The notes under the pieces were generated by a model. The model ran no database searches. It was not told the DNA's origin and saw only the letters and a list, made by a program, of their open reading frames with translations. A DNA stretch of 46,607 nt from contig JASKKT010000016.1 in the NCBI GenBank assembly GCA_030154025.1, positions 1 to 46,607 of the forward strand. The letters are read 5' to 3'. The position numbers and the translations under genes are program-made. Positions 1-8,294 of the stretch are shown here, piece after piece. The DNA is from Methanolobus sp. (lineage in GTDB: Archaea; Halobacteriota; Methanosarcinia; Methanosarcinales; Methanosarcinaceae). How positions within the stretch are numbered: the stretch's first letter is position 1; every line of letters starts with the position of its first letter.

Positions 1-30
1 AATCAACTAAAGGAAGTTAAATTCAAACTA

Positions 31-474
31 TTAGTGCATAACCTTGACAGGTATGTCAAGATTATTTTTGTTGTCAAAATGAGGATTTCTACAGAGCCAC
101 TCTTTCATTACTATTTCACGGGTATAGTTCGTTATGTAAGGAGAAGAACAGAACTGGCCGACAAAAAGGAATTCATCCTGGTTCCCGATTCCCCATTCTA
201 CCAGATTATACCATATCCTCCTTAATTTGTCCTGGAAGCTGCTCTCTGCCTGGATGTCTTTTCCCATGCTGCGGCTTAGTTGCCCCTTTACTTCAAAATA
301 CAGGCCATTGATGAGATCCTCTTTTGTAGGAAAGTAATTGAATAAGGTGCCAGTGGCTACGCCTGCTTCTTTTGATATCTGGGCTGTGGACGTACCGTGG
401 AAGCCCCTTTCAGTAAAGAGCTTCAGGGCCGCTTCCATAAGGGCTCTTCTTTTGTCTTCGACCTGTTCTTTCAT
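31..474 (-). CDS. TetR-family transcriptional regulator, short
   Basis: This is a TetR/AcrR-type repressor of 147 residues. The N-terminal helix-turn-helix is clear at about residues 8-55: [19 protein letters not shown], then ISKEAGV and [11 protein letters not shown]. The C-terminal ligand-binding half begins normally but stops early, since family members are usually 180-210 residues. The last 20 or so residues are rich in Asn and Lys and do not look like a TetR effector domain. A C-terminal frameshift or truncation is therefore possible. It is divergent from the aldo/keto reductase, with a TGACT...AGTCA inverted repeat just upstream, so it probably represses itself and possibly the reductase. 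The effector is unknown. Confidence 0.8.
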   Translation of the reverse strand: MKEQVEDKRRALMEAALKLFTERGFHGTSTAQISKEAGVATGTLFNYFPTKEDLINGLYFEVKGQLSRSMGKDIQAESSFQDKLRRIWYNLVEWGIGNQDEFLFVGQFCSSPYITNYTREIVMKEWLCRNPHFDNKNNLDIPVKVMH

Positions 475-490
475 GAGTTATCTCTATAAT

Positions 491-504
491 TGACTGATTA
501 GTCA
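491..504. promoter_or_regulatory. Candidate TetR operator (inverted repeat)
   Basis: TGACTGATTAGTCA is a 5-bp inverted repeat around a 4-bp centre. It lies 17 bp upstream of the TetR start codon and in the shared promoter region with the reductase. The spacing and the TGACT/AGTCA half-sites resemble known TetR-family operators. Binding is inferred. Confidence 0.5.
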
Positions 505-636
505 TTTATGTACTAAAAAAGAGTTTTAGATAAATACTTTATGGTGACTCTTAATGGGAAACTCTTTCCGGTTAATGGGAAGGGCTAGCTACAAATAGTC
601 TTTATGGTAAACCAGTCTGAAGAGGAGCATAAGAGG

Positions 637-1836
637 ATGTTATACAGGAAGATGCCAAGAAGCGGAGACAAACTTTCAATACTGGGCTTTGGTGCCATGC
701 GCCTGCCTGTGAAAGAGGACAGGAGCATAGACGAGACAAGAGCCACCAGGCAGGTGCGCGATGCCATTGACCAGGGTGTGAACTATGTTGATACTGCCTG
801 GCCCTACCACATGGGAGCGAGCGAGCCTTTCATGGCTCGTGCGCTTGCTGACGGTTACCGAGAAAAGGTCAAAGTTGCAACAAAACTTCCTTCATGGCTC
901 ATAGAGAGCAGGGAAGATATGGATAAGTACCTGAATGCCCAGCTTGAGAAACTGAACACAGACCATATCGACTATTACCTGGTACACGCGCTAGTTGGTG
1001 ACCTGTGGGACAATGTCGAAAAACTGGGTATGGCCGATTTCCTCGAGAAGGCCAAAGCTGATGGGCGCATTATCAATGCCGGTTTTTCTTTCCATGGTGC
1101 AGCGGAGGATTTCAACCGGATAGTGGACTCTTATGACTGGGACTTCTGCCAGATACAGTATAACTTCCTGGATGAGAAGAACCAGGCAGGTACACAAGGG
1201 CTTGAATATGCAGCCTCAAAAGGTCTTGGCGTAGTTGTCATGGAGCCCCTCCGTGGAGGAAACCTGACAAAGAACTTGCCCCAGTCCGTGAAAGATATCT
1301 GGAATGAGGCACCTGTTAAGAGATCTGCGGCGGAATGGGCTCTGCGCTGGGTATGGAACCATCCTGATGTCACGGTAGTTCTTTCCGGCATGAACGAGGA
1401 GTCCCACATTGAGGAGAACCTCAGGATCGCAGAACAGGCATATCCTGGTTCACTGACAGAGGAAGAGCTGCAACTGGTAAAAATAGTGGAAAGCAAGTAC
1501 CGTGAACTGATGAAAGTGGGTTGCACCGGCTGCCAGTACTGCATGCCATGTCCGGCAGGTGTGAACATTCCTCTCTGTTTCGAGTCATATAACAACCTGA
1601 ACCTGGTGGACAATCCGGAAGGAGAACGGTTCATGTATGCTGCACGGCTGGGCGGCGCCGTAGCTCTTGGTGAACCCGAATTTGCATCCCTCTGTGTCCA
1701 GTGCGGGCAATGTGCTGATAAATGTCCCCAGCGCATCGATATACCGGCAGTCCTCGGATCTGTTGTTGAAGAACTGGAAGGACCCGACCTTGAGCAGAGA
1801 GCTGCCATGGCAAGGGAGATGTTTAAGCAGGTATAA
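637..1836 (+). CDS. Aldo/keto reductase with C-terminal 4Fe-4S domain
   Basis: The N-terminal two-thirds is an aldo/keto reductase TIM barrel, with LGFGAMRLPV at the start, VNYVDTAWPYHMG as the catalytic Asp/Tyr region and DYYLVHAL. The last 100 or so residues carry cysteine clusters typical of ferredoxin-like domains: CTGCQYCMPCPAGV and CVQCGQCADKCPQ. This combination is the archaeal/anaerobe 'predicted oxidoreductase of the aldo/keto reductase family' type. The substrate is unknown, and an electron-transfer link between NAD(P)H and a ferredoxin is an inference. The start is set at 637 (399 residues) because GAGGAG lies 9 nt upstream; the earlier ATG at 604 has no ribosome site. Confidence 0.88.
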   Translation: MLYRKMPRSGDKLSILGFGAMRLPVKEDRSIDETRATRQVRDAIDQGVNYVDTAWPYHMGASEPFMARALADGYREKVKVATKLPSWLIESREDMDKYLNAQLEKLNTDHIDYYLVHALVGDLWDNVEKLGMADFLEKAKADGRIINAGFSFHGAAEDFNRIVDSYDWDFCQIQYNFLDEKNQAGTQGLEYAASKGLGVVVMEPLRGGNLTKNLPQSVKDIWNEAPVKRSAAEWALRWVWNHPDVTVVLSGMNEESHIEENLRIAEQAYPGSLTEEELQLVKIVESKYRELMKVGCTGCQYCMPCPAGVNIPLCFESYNNLNLVDNPEGERFMYAARLGGAVALGEPEFASLCVQCGQCADKCPQRIDIPAVLGSVVEELEGPDLEQRAAMAREMFKQV

Positions 1837-1966
1837 GAGCGGGGTTACACCTATTGAGCCTGAGGATCTGGGTAACTGGTGCATGGATTGCCACAAGGCA
1901 GAACAAAGAAGGATGATAGACCTTCTGCAAAGGAAATATAAATCAGTGAATAGTCTACCTTTGTAC

Positions 1967-2668
1967 ATGTCCACCCATGAATCCTCAGAGAACACAACCC
2001 CTCACATGCCAGAGGACTACGACACAAAGATATCCACAGTACTTCCCTACTACTCATCCTTCCACCAGGAAACCATCAACCTTGTAAGATCACTGCCGTC
2101 CTCTCCTAAAGTCTGGCTGGACACCGGGTGCGGCACCGGTTCACTGGTCTCCAGGGCGATCAGGCAGTTCCCTGATACAAAGTTCCTCCTGCTGGACCCC
2201 TTGGAGGGCATGCTGCAGCAGGCCCGGGAAAAGCTCTCACCCTGCCCTCCTGAAAGACTGGGATTCCTGAAGGCTTCAGCAACCCAGGAATTTTCCGGGG
2301 AGCTTGAGGAGAGGCCGGATGTGATCACTGCCATCCAGTGCCATCATTATCTTGACAGGGAGAACAGGAAAAAGGCGGTCAGGGTATGCTACGAACTGCT
2401 CAGGGAAGGCGGGATATTTATTACTTTCGAGAACATCAGGCCCCTGACAGATGAAGGCATAACTGTCGGAAAGCGATACTGGGGCAGTTTCCAGAAAGCC
2501 TGTGGCAGAAGTGATGAAGAGACAGGGCAGCATCTCAGACGTTTTGGTACCGAGTATTTCCCCATAACCGTTGAGGAGCACCTGGCCCTCCTGAGGGAGA
2601 CGGGATTCAGGACCGTGGAGCTTTTCTGGTACTCCTACATGCAGGCTGGTTTCTACTGTATCAGGTGA
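1967..2668 (+). CDS. Class I SAM-dependent methyltransferase
   Basis: This is a Rossmann-fold methyltransferase of about 233 residues. Motif I is VWLDTGCGTGSLV, the acidic post-I loop is FLLLDPLEGML, and ITAIQCHHYLD stands at the motif IV position. The substrate cannot be told from sequence. The reading frame stays open upstream across the end of the reductase gene, so the start is uncertain. ATG 1967 gives a typical N terminus, and ATG 1913 with an adjoining AGAAGG is the alternative. It follows the reductase on the same strand and may be cotranscribed. Confidence 0.8.
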   Translation: MSTHESSENTTPHMPEDYDTKISTVLPYYSSFHQETINLVRSLPSSPKVWLDTGCGTGSLVSRAIRQFPDTKFLLLDPLEGMLQQAREKLSPCPPERLGFLKASATQEFSGELEERPDVITAIQCHHYLDRENRKKAVRVCYELLREGGIFITFENIRPLTDEGITVGKRYWGSFQKACGRSDEETGQHLRRFGTEYFPITVEEHLALLRETGFRTVELFWYSYMQAGFYCIR

Positions 2669-2846
2669 TCTTTTTCGCACGAGTCCTGCAGGACACTTCC
2701 CGGCAATCTTAAATTCCATGCACGACAAGATTTAACGGGAGTGGAGAATCAGGATATCAATTATATTGGAGTCACCGCTCAGGGTTTTCTTTGAGCGCAC
2801 TGCACCTTACTGGTTCTCCGTCCTGATACACTAGGGAGGAATAATC

Positions 2847-3283
2847 TTGGGAGAGACAGCTAGGCTTCCACCCGGCTTCAAGGATATACTGGAGTTCAGA
2901 CTTTCGGATGCACTTTTCAGGAGATGTGGTCACTTGGCGAACTGACAGCCGAGCTCAGCACCTCATGCTACGCAGGTATGCTGATGCGCCAGGCCGTGGA
3001 TGCCCTGATGGAAAGGAAGTTCGGCCCCCAAGGTCCCTTCAATACCGGAACACCCGGTTATTATAAGGATACTCCCGGGGTCCGCGGTAGTGCGCAGGTG
3101 CCGGATGAGCATTTCAGGGAATGTGCAGCCCTTCAGGCTCAGTATATATACGATACTTTCGGCAAATTCCCCGGCACAGTGCCCAGCATTTTCGTACTGC
3201 CATACCTGCAGGCCCATCACCTGGACCTGGATTTCTATGACAGGTTCTATGAAAGGGGAGCATACCTGAAAACGCATGCATAA
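2847..3283 (+). pseudogene. Remnant of a larger gene with internal deletion/frameshift
   Basis: A strong ribosome site (AGGGAGGA) precedes a TTG at 2847. It opens a plausible N terminus, LPPGFKDILEFRLSDALFRR, which stops at 2938-2940. From about 2921 a different frame is open to 3283 and encodes a convincing C-terminal segment: QAQYIYDTFGKFPGTVPS, then LQAHHLDLDFYDRFYERGAY. The two pieces look like the first 25 or so and the last 115 or so residues of one longer protein, with the middle missing. I do not recognise the parent family with certainty. No function is assigned. Confidence 0.45.
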
Positions 3284-3366
3284 CACATGCAGCGCTGGCA
3301 TCCTGAGGGATAAGCTATATAAGTGACTGTATACAGGGCTTGAATAATAGTTAAGCTGGTGGCAAT

Positions 3367-3705
3367 ATGGAAAATGAGATAGAAAAACTTCACAGTAGCG
3401 GAGAAGATCCGGATACTACTGATGCTCCTGTCATCCAGGCAGAGGAGCCCGGAAAACTCGAACTGGACAGTGTAGGATACTTTGTTATCGTACCCCTTCC
3501 TGAAAGAATGCTCATTATGGCCAGGCACTATTCCTACAATAAGGAACTGCTCAGGACCATCGAAGGAAGGGATGCACAGTCCATCTACCGGATGCTTATC
3601 AAGCACGGATGGGTTAGCACGCTGAACCACGCCGCCTACCTGGGCCAGGAACTGGCAAGAGCGGAGATAGCCATGAAAGCAGGATTTGATTATATCCAGA
3701 GATAG
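3367..3705 (+). CDS. Small conserved protein, DUF4346-like
   Basis: This 112-residue protein has a charged, disordered N terminus (about 30 residues) and then a compact domain: LDSVGYFVIVPLP, a central I.G.D.Q.IYRMLI segment, and a C-terminal HAAYLGQELARAEIAM. The HAAYLG.ELA.AE signature matches, from memory, DUF4346 (PF14251), which occurs alone or at the C terminus of archaeal pterin-binding/dihydropteroate-synthase-like proteins. A role near methanopterin chemistry is only an inference. It ends at an amber codon (3703-3705), notable in an organism that decodes UAG. Readthrough would reach UAA after nine more sense codons. Confidence 0.65.
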   Translation: MENEIEKLHSSGEDPDTTDAPVIQAEEPGKLELDSVGYFVIVPLPERMLIMARHYSYNKELLRTIEGRDAQSIYRMLIKHGWVSTLNHAAYLGQELARAEIAMKAGFDYIQR

Positions 3706-3813
3706 TTCAAAGTTCTTAAATGCAATAACCAATAATGGATATATGGGGGCTATGCGGGTACCGCCTGGAACTGTGCCTGAGTTGCAATAAAAAAACTATT
3801 TAGCGCCTAAGAT

Positions 3814-3832
3814 ATGTTAACGGCGTTAACAT
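3814..3832. promoter_or_regulatory. Perfect 19-bp palindrome upstream of cysE
   Basis: ATGTTAACGGCGTTAACAT is a 9-bp perfect inverted repeat around a single G. It ends about 55 bp before the cysE start codon and abuts an ATTATAACC stretch that could serve as a TATA box. An operator overlapping the core promoter is the simplest reading. A near copy lies upstream of the second hydantoinase-like gene (39569-39584). Confidence 0.5.
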
Positions 3833-3887
3833 TATAACCTATTGCAATGATAGTTACTGGTTGTATAGTATCTAAGAAGGAAAGAAC

Positions 3888-4880
3888 ATGGTCAACGGAT
3901 CAGAAACAGAACAGAGAAGATGCGCCATCCTGAAATCACTGGTGGACAACAGGTACCGTTCTCAGATACCCCGTGTGGTTGATTCTGTTGTCAGCAGTTG
4001 TTATGACAGAGACTGCTTTGACCATGTGGATGCAGCGATTATACCTTCAAGGGAATCCATGATCAAGATAATCGGCCTGGTCAAGGATATCCTCTTTCCC
4101 GGCTATTTCGGGGAGCAGACCCTGGACAGGAACAACCTGCGCTATCATCTCGGAAGCGAGCTAACAAAGCTCTTTGAACTGCTCTCGGAACAGATAAGCA
4201 ACAGTATCATCCACGACTGCAACAGGTTCGAAGAGAACTGCTCTGAATGCATCGACCGTGGGCAGGCGGAGACCATCACGTTCCTGGAGAAGATACCCAT
4301 GATACGCTCCCTGCTGGCATCGGATGTCAAGGCAGCCTATGAAGGGGACCCTGCAGCCAAGAGTTATGACGAGATCATCTTCAGTTATCCCGGTATCTTT
4401 GCACTCACGGTCTACAGGGTTGCCCATGAACTGCATCAGCAGGGAATATCCATATTGCCCCGCATAATGACGGAATACGCTCATAGCGCCGTTGGCATTG
4501 ATATCCATCCGGGGGCAAAGATAGGCAAGGCGCTGTTCATCGACCATGGCACCGGTGTTGTCATCGGGGAGACCTGCGAGATAGGCGAAAATGTCCGCAT
4601 CTACCAGGGAGTGACCCTGGGATCGCTCAGTTTCCCAAGGGACGAAAGCGGCGAGATGATACGCGGAAGGAAGCGCCACCCGACCATCGAGGATAACGTG
4701 ATAATCTACTCCAATGCCACTATCCTGGGTGGGGATACTGTCATCGGAGCACGCTCCGTTATCGGCGGGAGCGTGTGGATAACCAGGTCGGTCCCTCCGG
4801 ACACGAAGGTCCTTATTGAGGAGCCGCACCTTGTATTTAAAGGGAAATACGGACATTTGTTCCCGGATTATGTGATCTGA
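3888..4880 (+). CDS. cysE: Serine O-acetyltransferase
   Basis: It transfers acetyl from acetyl-CoA to L-serine, giving O-acetylserine for cysteine synthesis in the cytoplasm. The N-terminal 150 or so residues are the helical SAT domain. From about residue 195 the left-handed parallel beta-helix appears as hexapeptide repeats: IHPGAKIGKALFIDHGTGVV, IGETCEIGENVRIYQGVTLG and VIIYSNATILGGDTVIGA. The His in IDHGTGV and the GVTLG loop are family active-site features. At 330 residues it is of the longer EpsC-like type. AAGGA precedes ATG 3888. cysK follows 65 nt downstream on the same strand, so the pair forms a two-gene cysteine operon, probably controlled from the 3814-3832 palindrome. Confidence 0.93.
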   Translation: MVNGSETEQRRCAILKSLVDNRYRSQIPRVVDSVVSSCYDRDCFDHVDAAIIPSRESMIKIIGLVKDILFPGYFGEQTLDRNNLRYHLGSELTKLFELLSEQISNSIIHDCNRFEENCSECIDRGQAETITFLEKIPMIRSLLASDVKAAYEGDPAAKSYDEIIFSYPGIFALTVYRVAHELHQQGISILPRIMTEYAHSAVGIDIHPGAKIGKALFIDHGTGVVIGETCEIGENVRIYQGVTLGSLSFPRDESGEMIRGRKRHPTIEDNVIIYSNATILGGDTVIGARSVIGGSVWITRSVPPDTKVLIEEPHLVFKGKYGHLFPDYVI

Positions 4881-4945
4881 GAATAGTATAGCATCTGAAC
4901 AATAAGTTTGAACATTGCGTTTAATCAATATCAGGGGTTGGTAAA

Positions 4946-5869
4946 ATAGGGAAAATATACAACGATATCACAAAAACCGTCGGTCGCACACCACTTGTGC
5001 GTCTCAACAGGATAACCGAGGGCTGCCATGCAGCAGTCGTGGCAAAGGTGGAGGCTTTCAATCCCCTTGGCTCGGTCAAGGACCGCATCGCTCTTAATAT
5101 GATAGAAGAAGCTGAAAAGCAGGGTCTCATTAACAAGGATACGGTCATCATCGAACCCACATCGGGTAATACCGGCATTGGGCTGGCTTTTGTCTGCGCG
5201 TCCAGGGGCTACAGGCTGATACTCACCATGCCCGAGACCATGAGCGTGGAAAGGAGGAAGATCCTGAAGATCCTTGGAGCGGAAATAGTGCTCACACCTG
5301 GTCCCGGAGGAATGGCCGGTGCTGTTGAAAGATCTAAAGAGCTTGCAGCAGAGACACCCGGTGCCTTCCTGCCTCACCAGTTCATGAACCCTGCAAACCC
5401 CGATATCCACCGCCGCACCACGGCTGAGGAGATCTGGAACGACACCGACGGGGCAGTTGATATGCTGGTTGCCGGTGTGGGTACAGGCGGAACCATCACA
5501 GGTGTGTCGGAGGTCATCAAGTCCCGCAAGCCCGGCTTCAAGGCAGTTGCAGTGGAACCGAAGGATTCGCCCGTACTTTCCGGCGGAAAGCCAGGTCCCC
5601 ACAAGATACAGGGGATTGGTGCCGGCTTCATACCGGATGTCCTGAACATGGATGTCGTTGATGAGGTGATACAGGTCAGCAATGAGGACGCCTTTGAGAC
5701 CGCCAGGCAGCTTGCCAGGAAGGAAGGGATATTCGGAGGGATATCCTGCGGTGCAGCCCTTTACGCTGCCCTGGTAGTGGCCAGGAGGGAGGAGAACAAG
5801 AACAAGCTCATCGTGGTCGTGCTGCCCGATACCGGGGAAAGGTACCTGAGCACGGCTCTTGGAGATTGA
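4946..5869 (+). CDS. cysK: Cysteine synthase (O-acetylserine sulfhydrylase), apparent AUA start
   Basis: This PLP enzyme converts O-acetylserine and sulfide to cysteine. The PLP lysine lies in [11 protein letters not shown], the substrate loop is [12 protein letters not shown], and the phosphate-binding glycine loop is [10 protein letters not shown]. The conserved N terminus [20 protein letters not shown] is encoded upstream of the first canonical start, a GTG at 4997 that would cut into it. The frame is open only from 4925 (UAA at 4922-4924) and holds no ATG, GTG or TTG before 4997. ATA at 4946, 8 nt after AGGGG, gives a family-length 307-residue protein. Either AUA is used or the start has mutated. 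It is downstream of cysE. Confidence 0.9.
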   Translation: MGKIYNDITKTVGRTPLVRLNRITEGCHAAVVAKVEAFNPLGSVKDRIALNMIEEAEKQGLINKDTVIIEPTSGNTGIGLAFVCASRGYRLILTMPETMSVERRKILKILGAEIVLTPGPGGMAGAVERSKELAAETPGAFLPHQFMNPANPDIHRRTTAEEIWNDTDGAVDMLVAGVGTGGTITGVSEVIKSRKPGFKAVAVEPKDSPVLSGGKPGPHKIQGIGAGFIPDVLNMDVVDEVIQVSNEDAFETARQLARKEGIFGGISCGAALYAALVVARREENKNKLIVVVLPDTGERYLSTALGD

Positions 5870-6070
5870 GGAATATAGGAAAACAGATTATTGATTCCCT
5901 TGAGGGACAGTCCGGGCTCTCAAAAAGTATATATCTCATAGGGTTCCAGATTTATTTGGGGAGATGTTTCTAAAGGGATGAGATCTATACTTATTATCTG
6001 ACCTTTTCTTTTTGTTTAGTCTAAATAATGGCTTATGCACCCCATATGGAACCTGGATGGAGGTAATCGG

Positions 6071-7129
6071 ATGATAAAGATAAGACCTTTCAGGGAAGAG
6101 GACAACAGGACTCTTCTAAGCATTGAGAGACTGTGCCCGCAAGGCAATGAAAAACTTGCAATGGCAGTTGATAAGGGACCTGACATCACTACAAGGTACG
6201 AGCTCTATGACAACTGGCAGATACTGGTGGCCGAGGAGGAGGGACAGACAGCAGGCTGGATCGGATGGACAGTGAAACACTCCCCTGAAGAAAATTATGT
6301 CTATCTGGCAGAAGTGATGGTGCATCCGGACTTTCACAGAAAGGGAATAGCCACCAGTCTCATAAGAGAAGTCGAGAATCATGCAGAGCAGATAAAGGCA
6401 AGCCATATTTACTGTTATGTATATGAGCCCAATAAGGCATCTGGCAGCCTTCTGGAAAGACTGGGATACATACAGGAAAAGGAGATAAGGGTCTGTGAGA
6501 TGTCAGCCTACCGGAAAGAGAAAACGGAATGGAAATATACCCTGGAGCGTGTCGGCGAAAAGGACCTGCACGAAGCCGTAGACCTGCTTAATCGCTATTA
6601 TGACGGAAGGACGCATTTTACTCCCTTTACGGACAAAAGCTTCCGTGAGTATGCCAACAGGATGCCTGGATATGGCCTTGAGAATTTCCTGGTTGCCAAG
6701 GAAAACGGGCTCATAGTGGCATGCTGCGGTTTCTGGGACAGTGCCTTGCTAATGGAAATGGCCTATACGAAGGAACCTCTTCTCTGGAAGGTCATGTCAA
6801 AGGTACTCGGCATGCTCAGGCATTTAAAAGCCATGCCCAGACTTCCTGCAGAGGGCGAGTTCTTCGAGTTCCGCTCAATTGTGGACCATGCCTTCGAAGC
6901 GGGTTATGAGGACGCCATGGATGAGATCCTAGCATACTGCAATAATATCATGTACGATGCGAAATGCGAGTTCTTCGGTACCTATATTGATCCCGGTGAC
7001 CCGATCATTGAAATACTGAAACAGCACAGGCCCCAGTTCGAGAATATTTACCTCTATGCTAAGCCCATTGCAAGAAAGCTGCCTGACTTCGGCTCCGTTT
7101 ATGTGGACTGTAGGGACACGATACTGTAA
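6071..7129 (+). CDS. GNAT-family N-acetyltransferase, two-domain
   Basis: Residues 1-150 form a GNAT acetyltransferase domain: IKIRPFREEDNRTLLSIE, the acetyl-CoA motif A region VYLAEVMVHPDFHRKGIATS, and YEPNKASGSLLERLGYIQE. The second half (about residues 165-352) looks like a diverged second GNAT-like or accessory domain (VDLLNRYYDGRTHFTPF, NFLVAKENGLIVACCGFWD). The substrate is unknown. The start at 6071 follows GGAGGT by 7 nt; the upstream ATG at 6035 lacks a site. It stands alone between the cys genes and dinB. Confidence 0.8.
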   Translation: MIKIRPFREEDNRTLLSIERLCPQGNEKLAMAVDKGPDITTRYELYDNWQILVAEEEGQTAGWIGWTVKHSPEENYVYLAEVMVHPDFHRKGIATSLIREVENHAEQIKASHIYCYVYEPNKASGSLLERLGYIQEKEIRVCEMSAYRKEKTEWKYTLERVGEKDLHEAVDLLNRYYDGRTHFTPFTDKSFREYANRMPGYGLENFLVAKENGLIVACCGFWDSALLMEMAYTKEPLLWKVMSKVLGMLRHLKAMPRLPAEGEFFEFRSIVDHAFEAGYEDAMDEILAYCNNIMYDAKCEFFGTYIDPGDPIIEILKQHRPQFENIYLYAKPIARKLPDFGSVYVDCRDTIL

Positions 7130-7190
7130 ATTTCCTGGTGGATAAAGTGCAGGAGTTAACCATAAAAAGTCTCCCGCCCAAGTAAATGCA

Positions 7191-8294
7191 ATGCAACGTG
7201 TGATAATCCATGTGGACATGGACTACTTCTATGCCGCCATAGAGGAGCGGGAAGACCCCTCCATCAGGGGTAAGGCTGTGGTGGTGTGCATGTACTCCAA
7301 CCGTGGCGAAGAGGGAGGCGCTGTGAGCACCTGCAACTATGTTGCCAGGGCAGCAGGCATACGTGCCGCCATGCCCTGCAGACAGGCAAGGTCCCTTAAG
7401 CCTGATGCGATCTTCCTTCCTGTGCGCAAGGGGTTCTATGAAGAAGTGTCAAAAAGAGTGATGACGATCCTGCGCTCCTATGCTGACAGCGAGGAAGCCT
7501 TTGAGCGGGTCAGCATAGACGAAGCTTTTCTTGATATCACACGTTCCTCCGGGTCCGATTTTGATCTTGCCAGGGAGATAGGGATGCATATCAAGGAAGA
7601 AGTCAAGGTGCAGGAGGATCTTACCTGCTCCGTGGGTATCGGCCCGAATAAACTGATATCCAAGATGGCTTCCTCCTTCCGCAAGCCTGACGGGATAACC
7701 GCTGTAAGGCCTGAAGAAGTGCAGGATTTCCTCAGGCCCATGCCTGTGAGCAAGCTCTGGGGCATTGGCAGGGTGACAGAGGAAAAGCTTGCGGAAATGG
7801 ACATCAGGACAGTAGCGGACCTGGAAGGGCACGACATACAGGAGCTTGTGAACGTCTTCGGGAAGAACAGGGGCACCTGGCTCAGGAAAGCAGCGTCCGG
7901 CATTGACGATATGCCTGTCAGGGAAAGGGATGCCAGTGACCAAATCGGCAGGATGGCCTCCCTCAAGCACGATACGCGCAACGGGCAGATGGTCTTTTCA
8001 CTACTTAGGGAGCTTGCAGACGATGTGATGAACAGGGCCGATGCACGCAAAGTATCTTTCAGGTCCGTCACCGTGACAGTCATTTTCTCGAATTTCAAGA
8101 CATCCACGAAGAGCAGGACACTGAGCCACCCCCTGGCCGACAGGCGGGCCCTGCATGAGATCTCCGGGGAGCTCATGCACCAGTTCCTGGCCGGGACGTC
8201 CATGGACTTCAGGCGCATTGGAGTGATGGTGGGTAGCCTTAACGAGAGGACGGGACAGAAAAGCCTGCTTGACTTCGCAGGAGCTGGAACATGA
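7191..8294 (+). CDS. dinB: DNA polymerase IV (Y family)
   Basis: This is a translesion DNA polymerase of 367 residues, a normal length. The catalytic acidic residues are in IIHVDMDYFYAA (palm motif 1) and VSIDEAFLDIT. The (HhH) region is VSKLWGIGRVTEEKLAEMDI, followed by the little-finger domain from about residue 240. The C terminus SLLDFAG resembles a PCNA-interacting peptide (Q-x-x-L-x-x-F type: QKSLLDF), which would tether it to the sliding clamp. Its TGA overlaps the ATG of the downstream channel gene, so the two are translationally coupled, an unusual pairing. No strong ribosome site is seen before ATG 7191. Confidence 0.93.
   Translation: MQRVIIHVDMDYFYAAIEEREDPSIRGKAVVVCMYSNRGEEGGAVSTCNYVARAAGIRAAMPCRQARSLKPDAIFLPVRKGFYEEVSKRVMTILRSYADSEEAFERVSIDEAFLDITRSSGSDFDLAREIGMHIKEEVKVQEDLTCSVGIGPNKLISKMASSFRKPDGITAVRPEEVQDFLRPMPVSKLWGIGRVTEEKLAEMDIRTVADLEGHDIQELVNVFGKNRGTWLRKAASGIDDMPVRERDASDQIGRMASLKHDTRNGQMVFSLLRELADDVMNRADARKVSFRSVTVTVIFSNFKTSTKSRTLSHPLADRRALHEISGELMHQFLAGTSMDFRRIGVMVGSLNERTGQKSLLDFAGAGT

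Noticed and set aside
1131-1808. 225-codon minus-strand open frame inside the aldo/keto reductase
   Set aside because: It is a shadow of the plus-strand gene, whose cysteine motifs and family match are clear.
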